Notes: generated by a model from the sequence alone, not told the origin. Positions 8,654 to 15,896 are shown, counted from the stretch's first letter. The stretch is 34,883 bases of DNA from Clostridia bacterium (GCA_017399965.1 JAFQAP010000025.1:1-34883); one strand, 5' to 3'. Numbers and translations are program-made.

Positions 8654-8707
8654 GTGTACTATCCGTACTAACACAGTTAGGGTACCACAGAATAAGTGAT
8701 TTGTCAA
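8654..8707 (-). promoter_or_regulatory. Promoter and probable GntR (YtrA-type) operator of the ABC operon
   Basis: On the minus strand, TTGACA (8707-8702), a 17-bp spacer and TACCCT (8684-8679) form a promoter. Immediately downstream, over the expected start site, 8654-8674 reads GTGTACTATCCGTACTAACAC on the plus strand (21 bp, an imperfect dyad with GTGT and ACAC ends and one perfect GTGTACTA half). This matches the general YtrA-operator form and fits autoregulation by the operon's own GntR protein. Confidence 0.65.
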
Positions 8708-8757
8708 TAGTCAGTTTGTTATTAATTTGTGAACGCCGCGGCGGCTGCCTTCAAAAC

Positions 8758-8786
8758 TTGACAAAATCGGGCTTTTATTATATAAT
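8758..8786 (+). promoter_or_regulatory. Consensus promoter of the substrate-binding protein gene
   Basis: TTGACA (8758-8763), 17-bp spacer and TATAAT (8781-8786): a perfect sigma-A promoter, 40 bp before the ATG. Confidence 0.9.
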
Positions 8787-8825
8787 GTAGCAAGATCCAA
8801 ATATATGCATACAAGAAGGATATAT

Positions 8826-11183
8826 ATGAAAAAACAAGTTTTGGCGTTTTTGGGAGCGGCGCTGTTGATGTTTACCGCCGTATCGTCGGTATCCTGCGAC
8901 ACAGCCGAGCCCCCTCAGGAAAGTGTCCCTCAGGAATCGGAAAACAGCGTTGTGACCAACCCCACATATACTTATAACGATTATTTAGAGGAATCGCCTT
9001 CTACCTGGAGCCCTTTTAACTGGAAGACGGACGAGGATAAATACATACTTTCCCTCACCCAGATGGGACTTTACGATTTCATTCTCGATGAAAGCGGCGA
9101 AGGCTACGAAATGGTTTGGGAAATGGCTGCTTCCGACCCTGTTGATGTTACGGAGCAGTACGCAAAAAGCGGAAAATGGCCTATTCCCGCAAACGCAACG
9201 GCAGGGTATGCCTATAAAATATCCCTTAATTCCGCCGCCTGCTGGGAGGACGGCACGCCCATTAATGCGGATACATATCTGTATTCGATGCAGCAGCTTT
9301 TGGACAGCGGCAACAAAAATTACCGCGCATCCGATTACACCACAGGTACCCTTGCGCTTATAAACGGCTACGAATTTTATAACAACGACAAAGCGGGCAA
9401 GCCCATTTACCGCGATAATATGGTTGACGGCGAGTACGTCCACCCCTTTGATACCTGGGAAAAGGGCGGGGACGGGGTATACACCGCTTCGGGTGATCCT
9501 ATTGTGTTTACTCTGGACAGCCCCTTAACAAGCCTTAACGGATATTCAATTCAGGGCTGGTACGAAGAATCCGGCAAAAAGGATTTCGCCTTATGCATAG
9601 AGGAGCTTCGTGCCCTGGCAGATGAAAACGGATACGTTCCCGTTACGGACGAGAGTATTTCTTTGCTGTTTTCCTTTACGGGAAGCGTGCATTGGGGTTA
9701 TGAAGCCAGAAAGCATCTCGCCGCCTACGTATATTACGGGGACGGGGAATACACTTTGGTAGATTGGTCAAAGGTAGGCTTTTTAAAAACGGGGGATTAC
9801 GAAATAACCTTGCTTCTTAAAAATCCCGTGGACCTGCTTTTGGTAAAATACAATCTTACCACCAATTTTATTGTTAAAAAAGACCTTTACGAGCAGGATA
9901 AAACAGCCTACGCCACAAGCACTCAAAGCTATATGTCCTACGGGCCCTATAAGCTGGTAACCTACGCCGCAGGCAAGGTTATGGTGCTTGAGCGTAACGA
10001 GGGCTGGTACGGCTATTCCGACGGAAAACATCCGGACCAGTTTGCCGCCACCACCGTAAACTGCGCCGTTATAACCGATCGGGAGCAGGCGCTCGGGGAA
10101 TTTATTGCGGGCAAGCTGGACAGAGTTTCTCTTTCCCCGGGGGATATGGAAAAATACAAAGATTCCAAGTTTATTCTGTATACACCCCAGGATTTCACCT
10201 CCAAGCTTTCTTTTAACGGGGATATAAACGCCCTTAAAAAGAGAGAAACCGAAGGGGTAAACAAATCCATTTTGGCGTACAAGGATTTCCGCAAGGCAAT
10301 ATCTCTTTCCATAAACAGAGAGGAGTTTTGTAACCAATGTACCGCCACCCACGAAGCGGGCTACGGTCTGTATAACTATATGTACGTCTGCAACCCCGAA
10401 ACGGGGGCGCTCTACCGTGAAAACGCCGCCGCAAAGGATGCTCTGTGTAAATTTTACGGGGTAAACAACGTGGCGGAAATAACGGGTTATGATCCGGATA
10501 CGGCAAAAGAGCTGTTTGAATCGGCTTACAACAGCTGTCTTAAAGACGAAAATATTTCAGAAACGGATAATATCGTACTTGAGCTTTCCGTGGCACGGGA
10601 CGATGAAGCAAACAGAAACGTAGTTGCCTTTATAAACACCGCCGTGCAGGAGGCTGCGTTGGGCACTCCGCTGGAGGGCAGAATAAGTATAGTTTTAAAA
10701 GCAGACAGCAAGTTTTACGATAACTGCAAGAGGGGACTTACGGATATTATAATATCCACTTGGGGCGGCAACGCTATGGACCCCTTCTCACTTATGGAAT
10801 GTTATTGCGTAAACGATAAGCATTATGAATACGGCTTTGACGGGGAAAAGGAGTTTTTAACCGTAACAGTGGATGAAGAGGAGATAACCAAAACCTTTAC
10901 AGATTGGTATATCGCCCTTTCCGCAGGCGAATACGCATCCGCACCCCTGCAGAGAAGAATAAATATCCTTGCGGCATTGGAGCAGGGAATACTGGAGCAG
11001 GGCTTTACCACGCCGCTTTATTACCGTGTTTCCGCGTCCCTCAACGGCAGAAAAACACAAAACGCCACACAGACCTACGTACAGAATATCGGCTTCGGCG
11101 GTATGCGCTATATAAAGTTTGTGTATGACGATGAGGAGTGGGCGGCATACGTAGCCGAAAGCAACAACAGCTTCAATTATTGA
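8826..11183 (+). CDS. Peptide/oligopeptide-type ABC substrate-binding lipoprotein
   Basis: The 785-residue product has a signal peptide and a probable lipobox (S-V-S-C, Cys24), so it should be tethered outside the cell. The body resembles family 5 solute-binding proteins (OppA/DppA type): an N-terminal YNDYLEESPSTWSPFNWKT, then a segment reading WEDGTPINADTYLYSMQQLL, which corresponds to the conserved 'weDGtp.tAdDv..s' region, and a later FRKAISLSINREEFC. At 785 residues it is longer than the usual 500-650. ATG at 8826 is chosen over an earlier in-frame ATG (8805) because a GAAGGA site precedes it and the signal peptide then starts correctly. No permease or ATPase genes are adjacent, so it must partner with a transporter encoded elsewhere. 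Confidence 0.88.
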   Translation: MKKQVLAFLGAALLMFTAVSSVSCDTAEPPQESVPQESENSVVTNPTYTYNDYLEESPSTWSPFNWKTDEDKYILSLTQMGLYDFILDESGEGYEMVWEMAASDPVDVTEQYAKSGKWPIPANATAGYAYKISLNSAACWEDGTPINADTYLYSMQQLLDSGNKNYRASDYTTGTLALINGYEFYNNDKAGKPIYRDNMVDGEYVHPFDTWEKGGDGVYTASGDPIVFTLDSPLTSLNGYSIQGWYEESGKKDFALCIEELRALADENGYVPVTDESISLLFSFTGSVHWGYEARKHLAAYVYYGDGEYTLVDWSKVGFLKTGDYEITLLLKNPVDLLLVKYNLTTNFIVKKDLYEQDKTAYATSTQSYMSYGPYKLVTYAAGKVMVLERNEGWYGYSDGKHPDQFAATTVNCAVITDREQALGEFIAGKLDRVSLSPGDMEKYKDSKFILYTPQDFTSKLSFNGDINALKKRETEGVNKSILAYKDFRKAISLSINREEFCNQCTATHEAGYGLYNYMYVCNPETGALYRENAAAKDALCKFYGVNNVAEITGYDPDTAKELFESAYNSCLKDENISETDNIVLELSVARDDEANRNVVAFINTAVQEAALGTPLEGRISIVLKADSKFYDNCKRGLTDIIISTWGGNAMDPFSLMECYCVNDKHYEYGFDGEKEFLTVTVDEEEITKTFTDWYIALSAGEYASAPLQRRINILAALEQGILEQGFTTPLYYRVSASLNGRKTQNATQTYVQNIGFGGMRYIKFVYDDEEWAAYVAESNNSFNY

Positions 11184-11191
11184 AACTGTCT

Positions 11192-11282
11192 AAAAATCAC
11201 CCCACAAATGCTGTTCGCATTTGCAGGGACCCCGACAAAAAATCACCCCGCAAATGCTGGTCGCATTTGCAGGGACCCCGAT
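11192..11282. repeat. Tandem 46-bp hairpin repeat after the substrate-binding gene
   Basis: Two nearly identical units (11192-11237 and 11238-11282) each contain CACCCC, a hairpin CAAATGC/GCATTTG, and CAGGGACCCCGA. They begin 8 nt after the stop codon. A related single unit with a compensating base-pair change is nested in the repeat at 20856-20890. Confidence 0.85.
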
Positions 11283-11324
11283 TAACTTCGCAGATCGAAA
11301 CGCAAAAGGATTTGATACGTAATA

Positions 11325-11365
11325 ACAAATGCGAGAGATTTTAGTTTATATCTCGCATTTTTGTT
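11325..11365 (+). terminator. Probable intrinsic terminator
   Basis: ACAAATGCGAGA and TCTCGCATTTTTGT form a stem of about 12 bp with a 14-nt loop, ending in a T-rich tract. It is the first terminator-like structure after the substrate-binding gene. Confidence 0.7.
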
Positions 11366-11405
11366 TTCTTATTAGGTAGGAATTTGTAAAAACAAATTCC
11401 TTTCT

Positions 11406-11530
11406 ATTTTGCGTTTCTATAAATTTTTACTTCGCTAGCTGTAGGTTACTACAGCACGCTCGTAAAAATTCATTCTGCTTTGTTTATACAGTTCCTTGCC
11501 AAAATCAGACTTTTAGTTCTATAGACATTA
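11406..11530. repeat. Long intergenic repeat, copy A
   Basis: This is nearly identical to 11751-11875 over about 90 nt (ATTTTGCGTTTCTATAAA through GTTTATACAGTTCCTTG), then similar for 30 nt more. The CTGTAG-GTTA-CTACAG hairpin lies in the middle. The two copies start about 345 bp apart, and each follows a terminator-like hairpin. Confidence 0.88.
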
Positions 11531-11690
11531 GTTTTGTGCGAACAGTTCGCGGGACGTCGGGGACGACGTCCCCTACATTTGCAGACATTAGTTTTGTGCG
11601 AACAGTTTGCGGGACGATGGGGATCGTCCCCTACGCAGTTGCCACGGCTATGCGATGACCGTAGGGGCGGACGTCCTCGACCGCCCGCAC
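11523..11690. repeat. Four-stem fold-back repeat, copy 2, with duplicated 5' arm
   Basis: The left arm (AGACATTAGTTTTGTGCGAA...) occurs twice with a 60-bp period. The first has hairpin GGGACGTC (11551-11558)/GACGTCCC (11565-11572). The second has GGGACGAT (11611-11618), loop GGGG, ATCGTCCC (11623-11630). The middle stem is CCCCTACG (11628-11635)/CGTAGGGG (11660-11667), followed by GGGCGG/CCGCCC and an outer GCGGG/CCCGC pairing. Confidence 0.82.
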
Positions 11691-11715
11691 CCCATAGCAC
11701 ATATTATAATATAAA

Positions 11716-11750
11716 AATTCCGTAGAATAAATCTACGGAATTCTTTTTTT
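11716..11750. terminator. Terminator-like hairpin inside the repeat region
   Basis: The perfect 11-bp stem AATTCCGTAGA (11716-11726)/TCTACGGAATT (11732-11742) is followed by a T-rich run. The A run on the other side makes it usable from the minus strand too, so it might serve the leftward epimerase gene. Confidence 0.7.
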
Positions 11751-11875
11751 ATTTTGCGTTTCTATAAATTTTTACTTCGCTGGCTGTAGGTTACTACAGC
11801 ACGCTCGTAAAAATTCATTCTGCTTTGTTTATACAGTTCCTTGTTCAACCGGACTTTTAGTTCTACAGACATAAG
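11751..11875. repeat. Long intergenic repeat, copy B
   Basis: Second copy of the 11406-11530 repeat. It differs by one base in the first ~90 nt (GCTAGC is GCTGGC here) and diverges after GTTCCTTG. Confidence 0.88.
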
Positions 11876-11896
11876 ATTTCGAAAACGATTACACGG

Positions 11897-11999
11897 TTTT
11901 TTGCTCCGCAAAAAACTACCGAAATTCCTCATTCCCGGGGTTCCCCGAAAACGCTATGCGTTTTTGGGGTGGGTTCCTCGTTCCTCATTCCTCATTTCC
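11897..11999. repeat. Tail hairpin module, copy 2, ending in TTCCTCA tandem units
   Basis: Hairpin TTTTTTGC (11897-11904)/GCAAAAAA (11908-11915), ACTACCG, then hairpin CCCC (11943-11946)...GGGG (11966-11969). Bases 11907-11979 match 676-748 exactly. The end consists of short TTCCTC-type tandem units abutting the epimerase stop codon. Confidence 0.85.
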
Positions 12000-12000
12000 T

Positions 12001-12909
12001 TCACTCAAACCTGTACTCCACGTACTTACAAAACTTTTCTCCCTTTTTCAGCAGGGGGGATAGGAATTCGGGTCTGTTTGGGCTGTCGGGGCAATATTCC
12101 GGTTCTGCGGCAAAGCCTGAATTTTTTGAAAATCCGTCCTTTAAAAATTCGCCGGTATAAAGCTGTACGGCGGGGAAGTCTGTATCAAAGCTCATTTTTA
12201 TTCCCCCTGCTTCTGCGGAAAATGCGTTTTCGCCTCCCCGCAATATAAAGCAGTGGTCGTAGTTTTCATTTAATGCTTTTCCCGTTTTAAAATCAAAGAT
12301 ACCCTCTGCGCTTTTTACCTCCGTGGGGATAAGCTCGCCGTCCACCGCTACGTATTTGTCTGCATTTATGGTTAATACCGTGCCGTGCACCGTGGGAGTG
12401 CCCCCGAGGTTGAAATAAGTATGGGTGGTGGGTGCGTATACGGTATCCGCATCGCTTTCGCCGTAAAAATCTATACGCAGGGTATTGTTTTTTACCGTAT
12501 ATTTTACCCCCATTTTAAGGTTGCCGGGGTAGCCGCACTCCCCGTCTTTAAGCAAACATTCCATAAAAACGCTGTTGTCATCGGCTTTTATAACGTCCCA
12601 CCGCTTTTTATCGCTTCCGTTAAAACCGCCGTGAAGATGGTTTGCACCGTTGTTTTTATCAAGGGAATATTCCTTGCCGTTTATATTTATTTTTCCTTCC
12701 TTTATACGGTTTGCATATCTGCCCACCAACGCACCGGGATAGCAGGTGGTGGTTAAATATTCTTCTGCCGTGTCATATCCCAAAACAATATTTCTGTTTT
12801 TAAAAATAATCTTTCTCACCGCCGCGCCAAGGGTGATCACGGAAACAGACAAGCAGTCCGTTTCAAGCAGGTATTCACCGTATCCGTAAAAATCTCTTTT
12901 TGTTACCAT
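12001..12909 (-). CDS. galM: Aldose 1-epimerase (mutarotase)
   Basis: This cytoplasmic enzyme interconverts the alpha and beta anomers of aldoses such as galactose or glucose. The 302-residue sequence carries the family's key parts: NHLHGG (residues 90-95, His93), THTYFNLGG with His163 as the probable acid, Asp218 in NYDHCF for sugar binding, and the Glu base in AAEPEYCPDSPN (Glu269). It is somewhat shorter than the common 330-350 residues, without visible damage. The start ATG at 12909 follows GGAGGGAC. It stands alone, with its own consensus promoter divergent from the activase gene, and no sugar-pathway neighbours in the window. Confidence 0.93.
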   Translation of the reverse strand: MVTKRDFYGYGEYLLETDCLSVSVITLGAAVRKIIFKNRNIVLGYDTAEEYLTTTCYPGALVGRYANRIKEGKININGKEYSLDKNNGANHLHGGFNGSDKKRWDVIKADDNSVFMECLLKDGECGYPGNLKMGVKYTVKNNTLRIDFYGESDADTVYAPTTHTYFNLGGTPTVHGTVLTINADKYVAVDGELIPTEVKSAEGIFDFKTGKALNENYDHCFILRGGENAFSAEAGGIKMSFDTDFPAVQLYTGEFLKDGFSKNSGFAAEPEYCPDSPNRPEFLSPLLKKGEKFCKYVEYRFE

Positions 12910-12933
12910 ATTATGTGTCCCTCCGTTTAGGGT

Positions 12934-12962
12934 ATTTTACACCAAGCAAAAAAACGTGTCAA
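12934..12962 (-). promoter_or_regulatory. Promoter of the epimerase gene
   Basis: On the minus strand, TTGACA (12962-12957), a 17-bp spacer and TAAAAT (12939-12934) lie 24 bp before the ATG. Confidence 0.85.
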
Positions 12963-12969
12963 TAAAAAG

Positions 12970-12998
12970 TTGCTTTTTAAGGTGTCATATAGTATAAT
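12970..12998 (+). promoter_or_regulatory. Promoter of the activase-response regulator-kinase operon
   Basis: TATAAT (12993-12998) is perfect; the -35 at 12970-12975 (TTGCTT), 17 bp upstream, is weak. It is divergent from the epimerase promoter. No NrdR-type box is visible here. Confidence 0.65.
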
Positions 12999-13024
12999 AT
13001 ATTTAACAAGGAGGCGAAGAAAAG

Positions 13025-13711
13025 ATGGATATAAACGGCATACAAAAATTAACACTGCTGGATTACCCCGGTCATTGCGCCTGCACGGTGTTTTTGGCGG
13101 GGTGCAATTTGCGGTGCCCTTTTTGCCACAATTCTTCCCTTGTGCTTGAAAAGCCGGAAACCGTAATGACAGAGGAAAAGTTTTTTTCCTTCCTTTCCAC
13201 CAGAAAAGGCCTTTTGGACGGAGTCTGCGTAACGGGAGGGGAGCCCCTGCTGAGAGGGGATATTATCCCATTCCTTTCAAAGATAAAGGAAGCGGGATTT
13301 AAGGTGAAATTGGATACAAACGGTTTCTTCCCCGCAAAATTAAAAGAGATTTTGCGCTTAGGTCTTGCGGATTACGTGGCTATGGATATTAAAAACAGTC
13401 TGCCTCTGTATTCTCTCACCTGCGGCGTCAAAGCGGATACGGAAAAGGTGCGTGAAAGCATAGAGATCTTAAGAAATTCGGGCATCGACCACGAGTTCCG
13501 CACCACCTGCGTAAAGGGCTATCATACAGAGGAAAGCATAAAAGAGCTTGCGTCCCTCATAGAAGGGGAAGAAAGATATTTTCTGCAAAACTTTGTGGAT
13601 TCGGGCGCGCTTATCGACCCTGAATGCGTCGGACTTTCGGGGGAGGAAATGAACCTTCTTTTGCAAGCCGCAAAAAAATTCGTGCCCGGCGCACAGCTGA
13701 GAGGTGTATAG
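13025..13711 (+). CDS. nrdG: Anaerobic ribonucleotide reductase activating protein (radical SAM)
   Basis: This 228-residue radical-SAM enzyme should bind a [4Fe-4S] cluster, cleave S-adenosylmethionine and generate the glycyl radical on NrdD. Cluster ligands are in AGCNLRCPFCHN (Cys27, Cys31, Cys34), and the SAM-binding GGEP motif occurs in VTGGEPLLRGD near residues 75-85. The opening MDINGIQKLTLLDYPG is typical of the longer NrdG2-type activases (about 230 residues) rather than the short 155-residue NrdG. The ATG follows AAGGAGGCG. Its stop is one base before the response regulator start, so the three genes form one operon. The presumed substrate NrdD is encoded 3 kb downstream in a separate unit. 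Confidence 0.9.
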   Translation: MDINGIQKLTLLDYPGHCACTVFLAGCNLRCPFCHNSSLVLEKPETVMTEEKFFSFLSTRKGLLDGVCVTGGEPLLRGDIIPFLSKIKEAGFKVKLDTNGFFPAKLKEILRLGLADYVAMDIKNSLPLYSLTCGVKADTEKVRESIEILRNSGIDHEFRTTCVKGYHTEESIKELASLIEGEERYFLQNFVDSGALIDPECVGLSGEEMNLLLQAAKKFVPGAQLRGV

Positions 13712-13712
13712 A

Positions 13713-14405
13713 ATGAAAGAGGAAAAAGCGCACATTCTTGTTGCCGACGATGAAAAGGGAATATGCGATGTTTTGAGCATACTTCTTTCGGGAGAAGGAT
13801 ACCGCGTTACCTGCGTAGGCGACGGAGTTTCGGCTTTGGAATATCCCGAACAAGCAGACCTTTACATTCTTGATGTAAATATGCCGCGAATGAACGGCTT
13901 TATGGCAGGGGCGGAAATAAGAAAACGGTGCGATGCGCCCATAATTTTTCTTACCGCATATTCTGCGGAATCGGACAAAGTGATGGGTTTTTCCGCAGGG
14001 GCGGACGATTATATAGTAAAACCTTTTTCCAACGCGGAGTTGCTTTTGCGTGTAAAAGCGGTACTGCGCCGTAACGCTCCCAAAGCATTAAGGCAGGAGG
14101 AAAATCCGGCAAACAGACTTATCTTTTCGGATTCCGTTTTGGATCTCGACCGCCAGTCGGTCATGCGGGGGGAGGAGGATATACCTCTCACTTATACAGA
14201 ATTCAAAATATTGGAATTGCTTATTAAAAACCGCAAGCGCATCTTCTCTTTAGAGCACATATACCAAAGTATATGGAGCGAAAATGCGGTGGGTGACAGT
14301 GCGATAATGGTCCATATAAAAAATCTGCGCAAAAAGCTGGGGGATAATTCAAGAAATCCCCGTTACATAAAGACTGCGTGGGGAAAGGGATACTATGTGG
14401 ATTAA
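13713..14405 (+). CDS. OmpR-family response regulator
   Basis: This 230-residue two-component regulator has a receiver domain with acidic pocket Asp12/Asp13, phospho-acceptor Asp54 (YILDVNMP), Thr81 and Lys103. A winged-helix DNA-binding domain covers about residues 130-230, including YTEFKILELLIKNRKRIFS and VHIKNLRKKLGD. ATG at 13713, with an AGAGGTG site before it, is preferred to an in-frame GTG at 13704 inside the activase end. It overlaps the kinase gene by 11 nt, so the kinase is its partner. Likely targets include the gene at 15534, whose upstream region has direct repeats suited to this family. Confidence 0.93.
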   Translation: MKEEKAHILVADDEKGICDVLSILLSGEGYRVTCVGDGVSALEYPEQADLYILDVNMPRMNGFMAGAEIRKRCDAPIIFLTAYSAESDKVMGFSAGADDYIVKPFSNAELLLRVKAVLRRNAPKALRQEENPANRLIFSDSVLDLDRQSVMRGEEDIPLTYTEFKILELLIKNRKRIFSLEHIYQSIWSENAVGDSAIMVHIKNLRKKLGDNSRNPRYIKTAWGKGYYVD

Positions 14406-15420
14406 AAGAAGATCCCGCCGTAAATTATCCTTTGAAATTCTTTTGGGCTTTGCTCTTTGTTTTGTTTTGTCGGTGCTTTTGTTTATGTTTGTAACTTATT
14501 TCGCCGGCGGACTTGTGGAAGAGTATTGCTTTTATAACGATATTTATCTTACCGAAGACCAATTTTACCGCATAGACACCTTTATTCTCGGTTGGGGATT
14601 TGCGGTTTCGGCAGGCTTTTTCTCTGTGCTGTTTTTGGTGCTGTTCGGAACAAAGTTTGCGTATATCCGAACCATAACCAAGGGTGTGGATTCTTTGAGC
14701 AAAAGCGAAAACAGCCTTGTTCCTTTAAAAGGAAACAACGAGCTTACACAGCTTGCGGAGGCGGTCAACCTGCTTTCCCAAACACAGCGGGATATCAGGG
14801 AGAAGGAACAGCGCTTAAGCAAGGAAAAGGAAGAATTCATCCGCGCCCTTTCCCACGATATCCGCACACCGCTCACCTTTATTATTTCATATACAGATCT
14901 TGTTTCCGCAAAAGGGACCCTTACGGACGAGGAGCAAAAGGAATATATAAATATGGTGTCCAAAAAAGCAGGGCAGATAAAAGAGCTTACGGATATACTT
15001 CTTGACGGCGGCGAAAGACAGCCCGAACTTTTTACGGACGGAAAGCTTTTGTTTGCACAGCTTGCGGAGGAGTTTGAAGAGCTGCTGGAAGGTTATACCG
15101 TATCCACGGATATTTCCGGCTTGCAGCCCTTTTCCGGCAGGTTTGTTGTCCGCGAGCTGCAGCGGATATTCGATAACCTTGCTTCGAACATAAAAAAATA
15201 TGCCCGCGAAGATCTTCCCGTATATCTTTTAATACAGACAGAAGACGGCGGAATTACCATACGGCAAAGAAACAGCATAAAAGAACCGTCCGATCAGCAA
15301 GAGAGCTACCGCGTGGGAATAAACAGTATACGGCGTATTGCGCAAAACTACGGCGGAAGCGCAGAAACGCAACAGAACGAAAAAAACTTCGAAATTATTA
15401 TAAAACTTTCTCATTTTTAA
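14395..15420 (+). CDS. Membrane sensor histidine kinase with degenerate ATP-binding region
   Basis: This 341-residue kinase has two membrane segments (about residues 14-36 and 64-87) flanking a short external loop of some 28 residues, then a HAMP-like linker and coiled coil. The phospho-acceptor box is SHDIRTPLTF with His154. The N-box is recognisable (RIFDNLASNIKKYA), but the usual DxGxG motif is missing: that place reads IRQRNSIKEPSDQQESYRVG. A Gly-rich helix start (YRVGINSIRRIAQNYGG) remains. The small sensor loop suggests detection of a membrane or envelope signal, as in intramembrane-sensing kinases. ATG at 14395 has an AAAGGGA site and overlaps the regulator gene. Confidence 0.9.
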   Translation: MWIKRRSRRKLSFEILLGFALCFVLSVLLFMFVTYFAGGLVEEYCFYNDIYLTEDQFYRIDTFILGWGFAVSAGFFSVLFLVLFGTKFAYIRTITKGVDSLSKSENSLVPLKGNNELTQLAEAVNLLSQTQRDIREKEQRLSKEKEEFIRALSHDIRTPLTFIISYTDLVSAKGTLTDEEQKEYINMVSKKAGQIKELTDILLDGGERQPELFTDGKLLFAQLAEEFEELLEGYTVSTDISGLQPFSGRFVVRELQRIFDNLASNIKKYAREDLPVYLLIQTEDGGITIRQRNSIKEPSDQQESYRVGINSIRRIAQNYGGSAETQQNEKNFEIIIKLSHF

Positions 15421-15426
15421 GGAAAT

Positions 15427-15521
15427 CTTTAGAATTCTTTAGAAAAAGCTTTCGTTTTTCTTTAGAAACTTGGGGTATTCTGTACTCACCAAAGGGGAAC
15501 ACCCCAAATTAAAAACGAAAG
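15427..15521 (+). promoter_or_regulatory. Direct repeats and nested inverted repeats before the small membrane protein gene
   Basis: CTTTAGAA occurs at 15427-15434, 15437-15444 and 15460-15467 (10 and 23 bp apart), a layout typical of OmpR-family binding sites. A possible -10, TATTCT, is at 15476-15481. Inverted repeats are nested: CTTTCGTTTTT (15449-15459) with AAAAACGAAAG (15511-15521), and TTGGGGT (15470-15476) with ACCCCAA (15501-15507). The outer right arm reaches the ribosome binding site of the next gene. Confidence 0.55.
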
Positions 15522-15533
15522 TGAGAAAAAATT

Positions 15534-15890
15534 ATGTTTGGATTTTCTGAATTTACATCAATCGACCTGTTGGTAGTGGTATTTATGATTCTTGCGGCGG
15601 CGTCGCTGCTGTCCGTGGGACTTATGTTTATCATAAGAAACCGCATTGCACAAAGGATATTCTTTTATTCAACGACCGCCGTTACCCTCTATCTTTCCTA
15701 CGTGGGATTGTATATCGGAACAGCAGGACTTTTCACACCGCAGATCGTGGCAGGCGCAGTTATTCTCAATCTGGCTTTAAGCGCGGTGGCTTTGCAGATC
15801 TTTAGCAGAGGAAGCAAACGTCTTTTCCTTATCGCAAGGATCGTATCCGCAGCATCGCTTGCGGGAGCCTTCTTTAACGCAGTTTGCTAA
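15534..15890 (+). CDS. Small four-helix membrane protein of unknown function
   Basis: The 118-residue product is almost entirely hydrophobic, with probable membrane segments at about residues 10-33, 42-60, 66-90 and 98-117, and a short basic stretch (RNRIAQR) after the first. I do not recognise the family. It starts at ATG 15534 after a GAAAGTGAG site that is weak compared with neighbours. The region before it holds candidate binding repeats for the adjacent response regulator, so regulation by that two-component system is a reasonable inference. A strong terminator follows 8 nt after the stop. Confidence 0.8.
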   Translation: MFGFSEFTSIDLLVVVFMILAAASLLSVGLMFIIRNRIAQRIFFYSTTAVTLYLSYVGLYIGTAGLFTPQIVAGAVILNLALSAVALQIFSRGSKRLFLIARIVSAASLAGAFFNAVC

Positions 15891-15896
15891 ACAACA

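Larger units (their letters stand above)
11366..12000. other. Repeat-rich intergenic region
   Basis: There is no credible gene. The stretch contains two copies of a ~120-nt repeat, one and a half copies of the four-stem fold-back repeat, a terminator-like hairpin and a tail hairpin module, each listed separately. Confidence 0.75.

Noticed and set aside
11192..11875. CRISPR array
   Set aside because: The direct repeats have no regular spacing and no unique spacers; the units are hairpins and long repeats, and no cas genes are present.
11841..12248. Plus-strand open frame overlapping the end of the epimerase gene
   Set aside because: It is opposite a clear galM and starts inside a repeat; no support.
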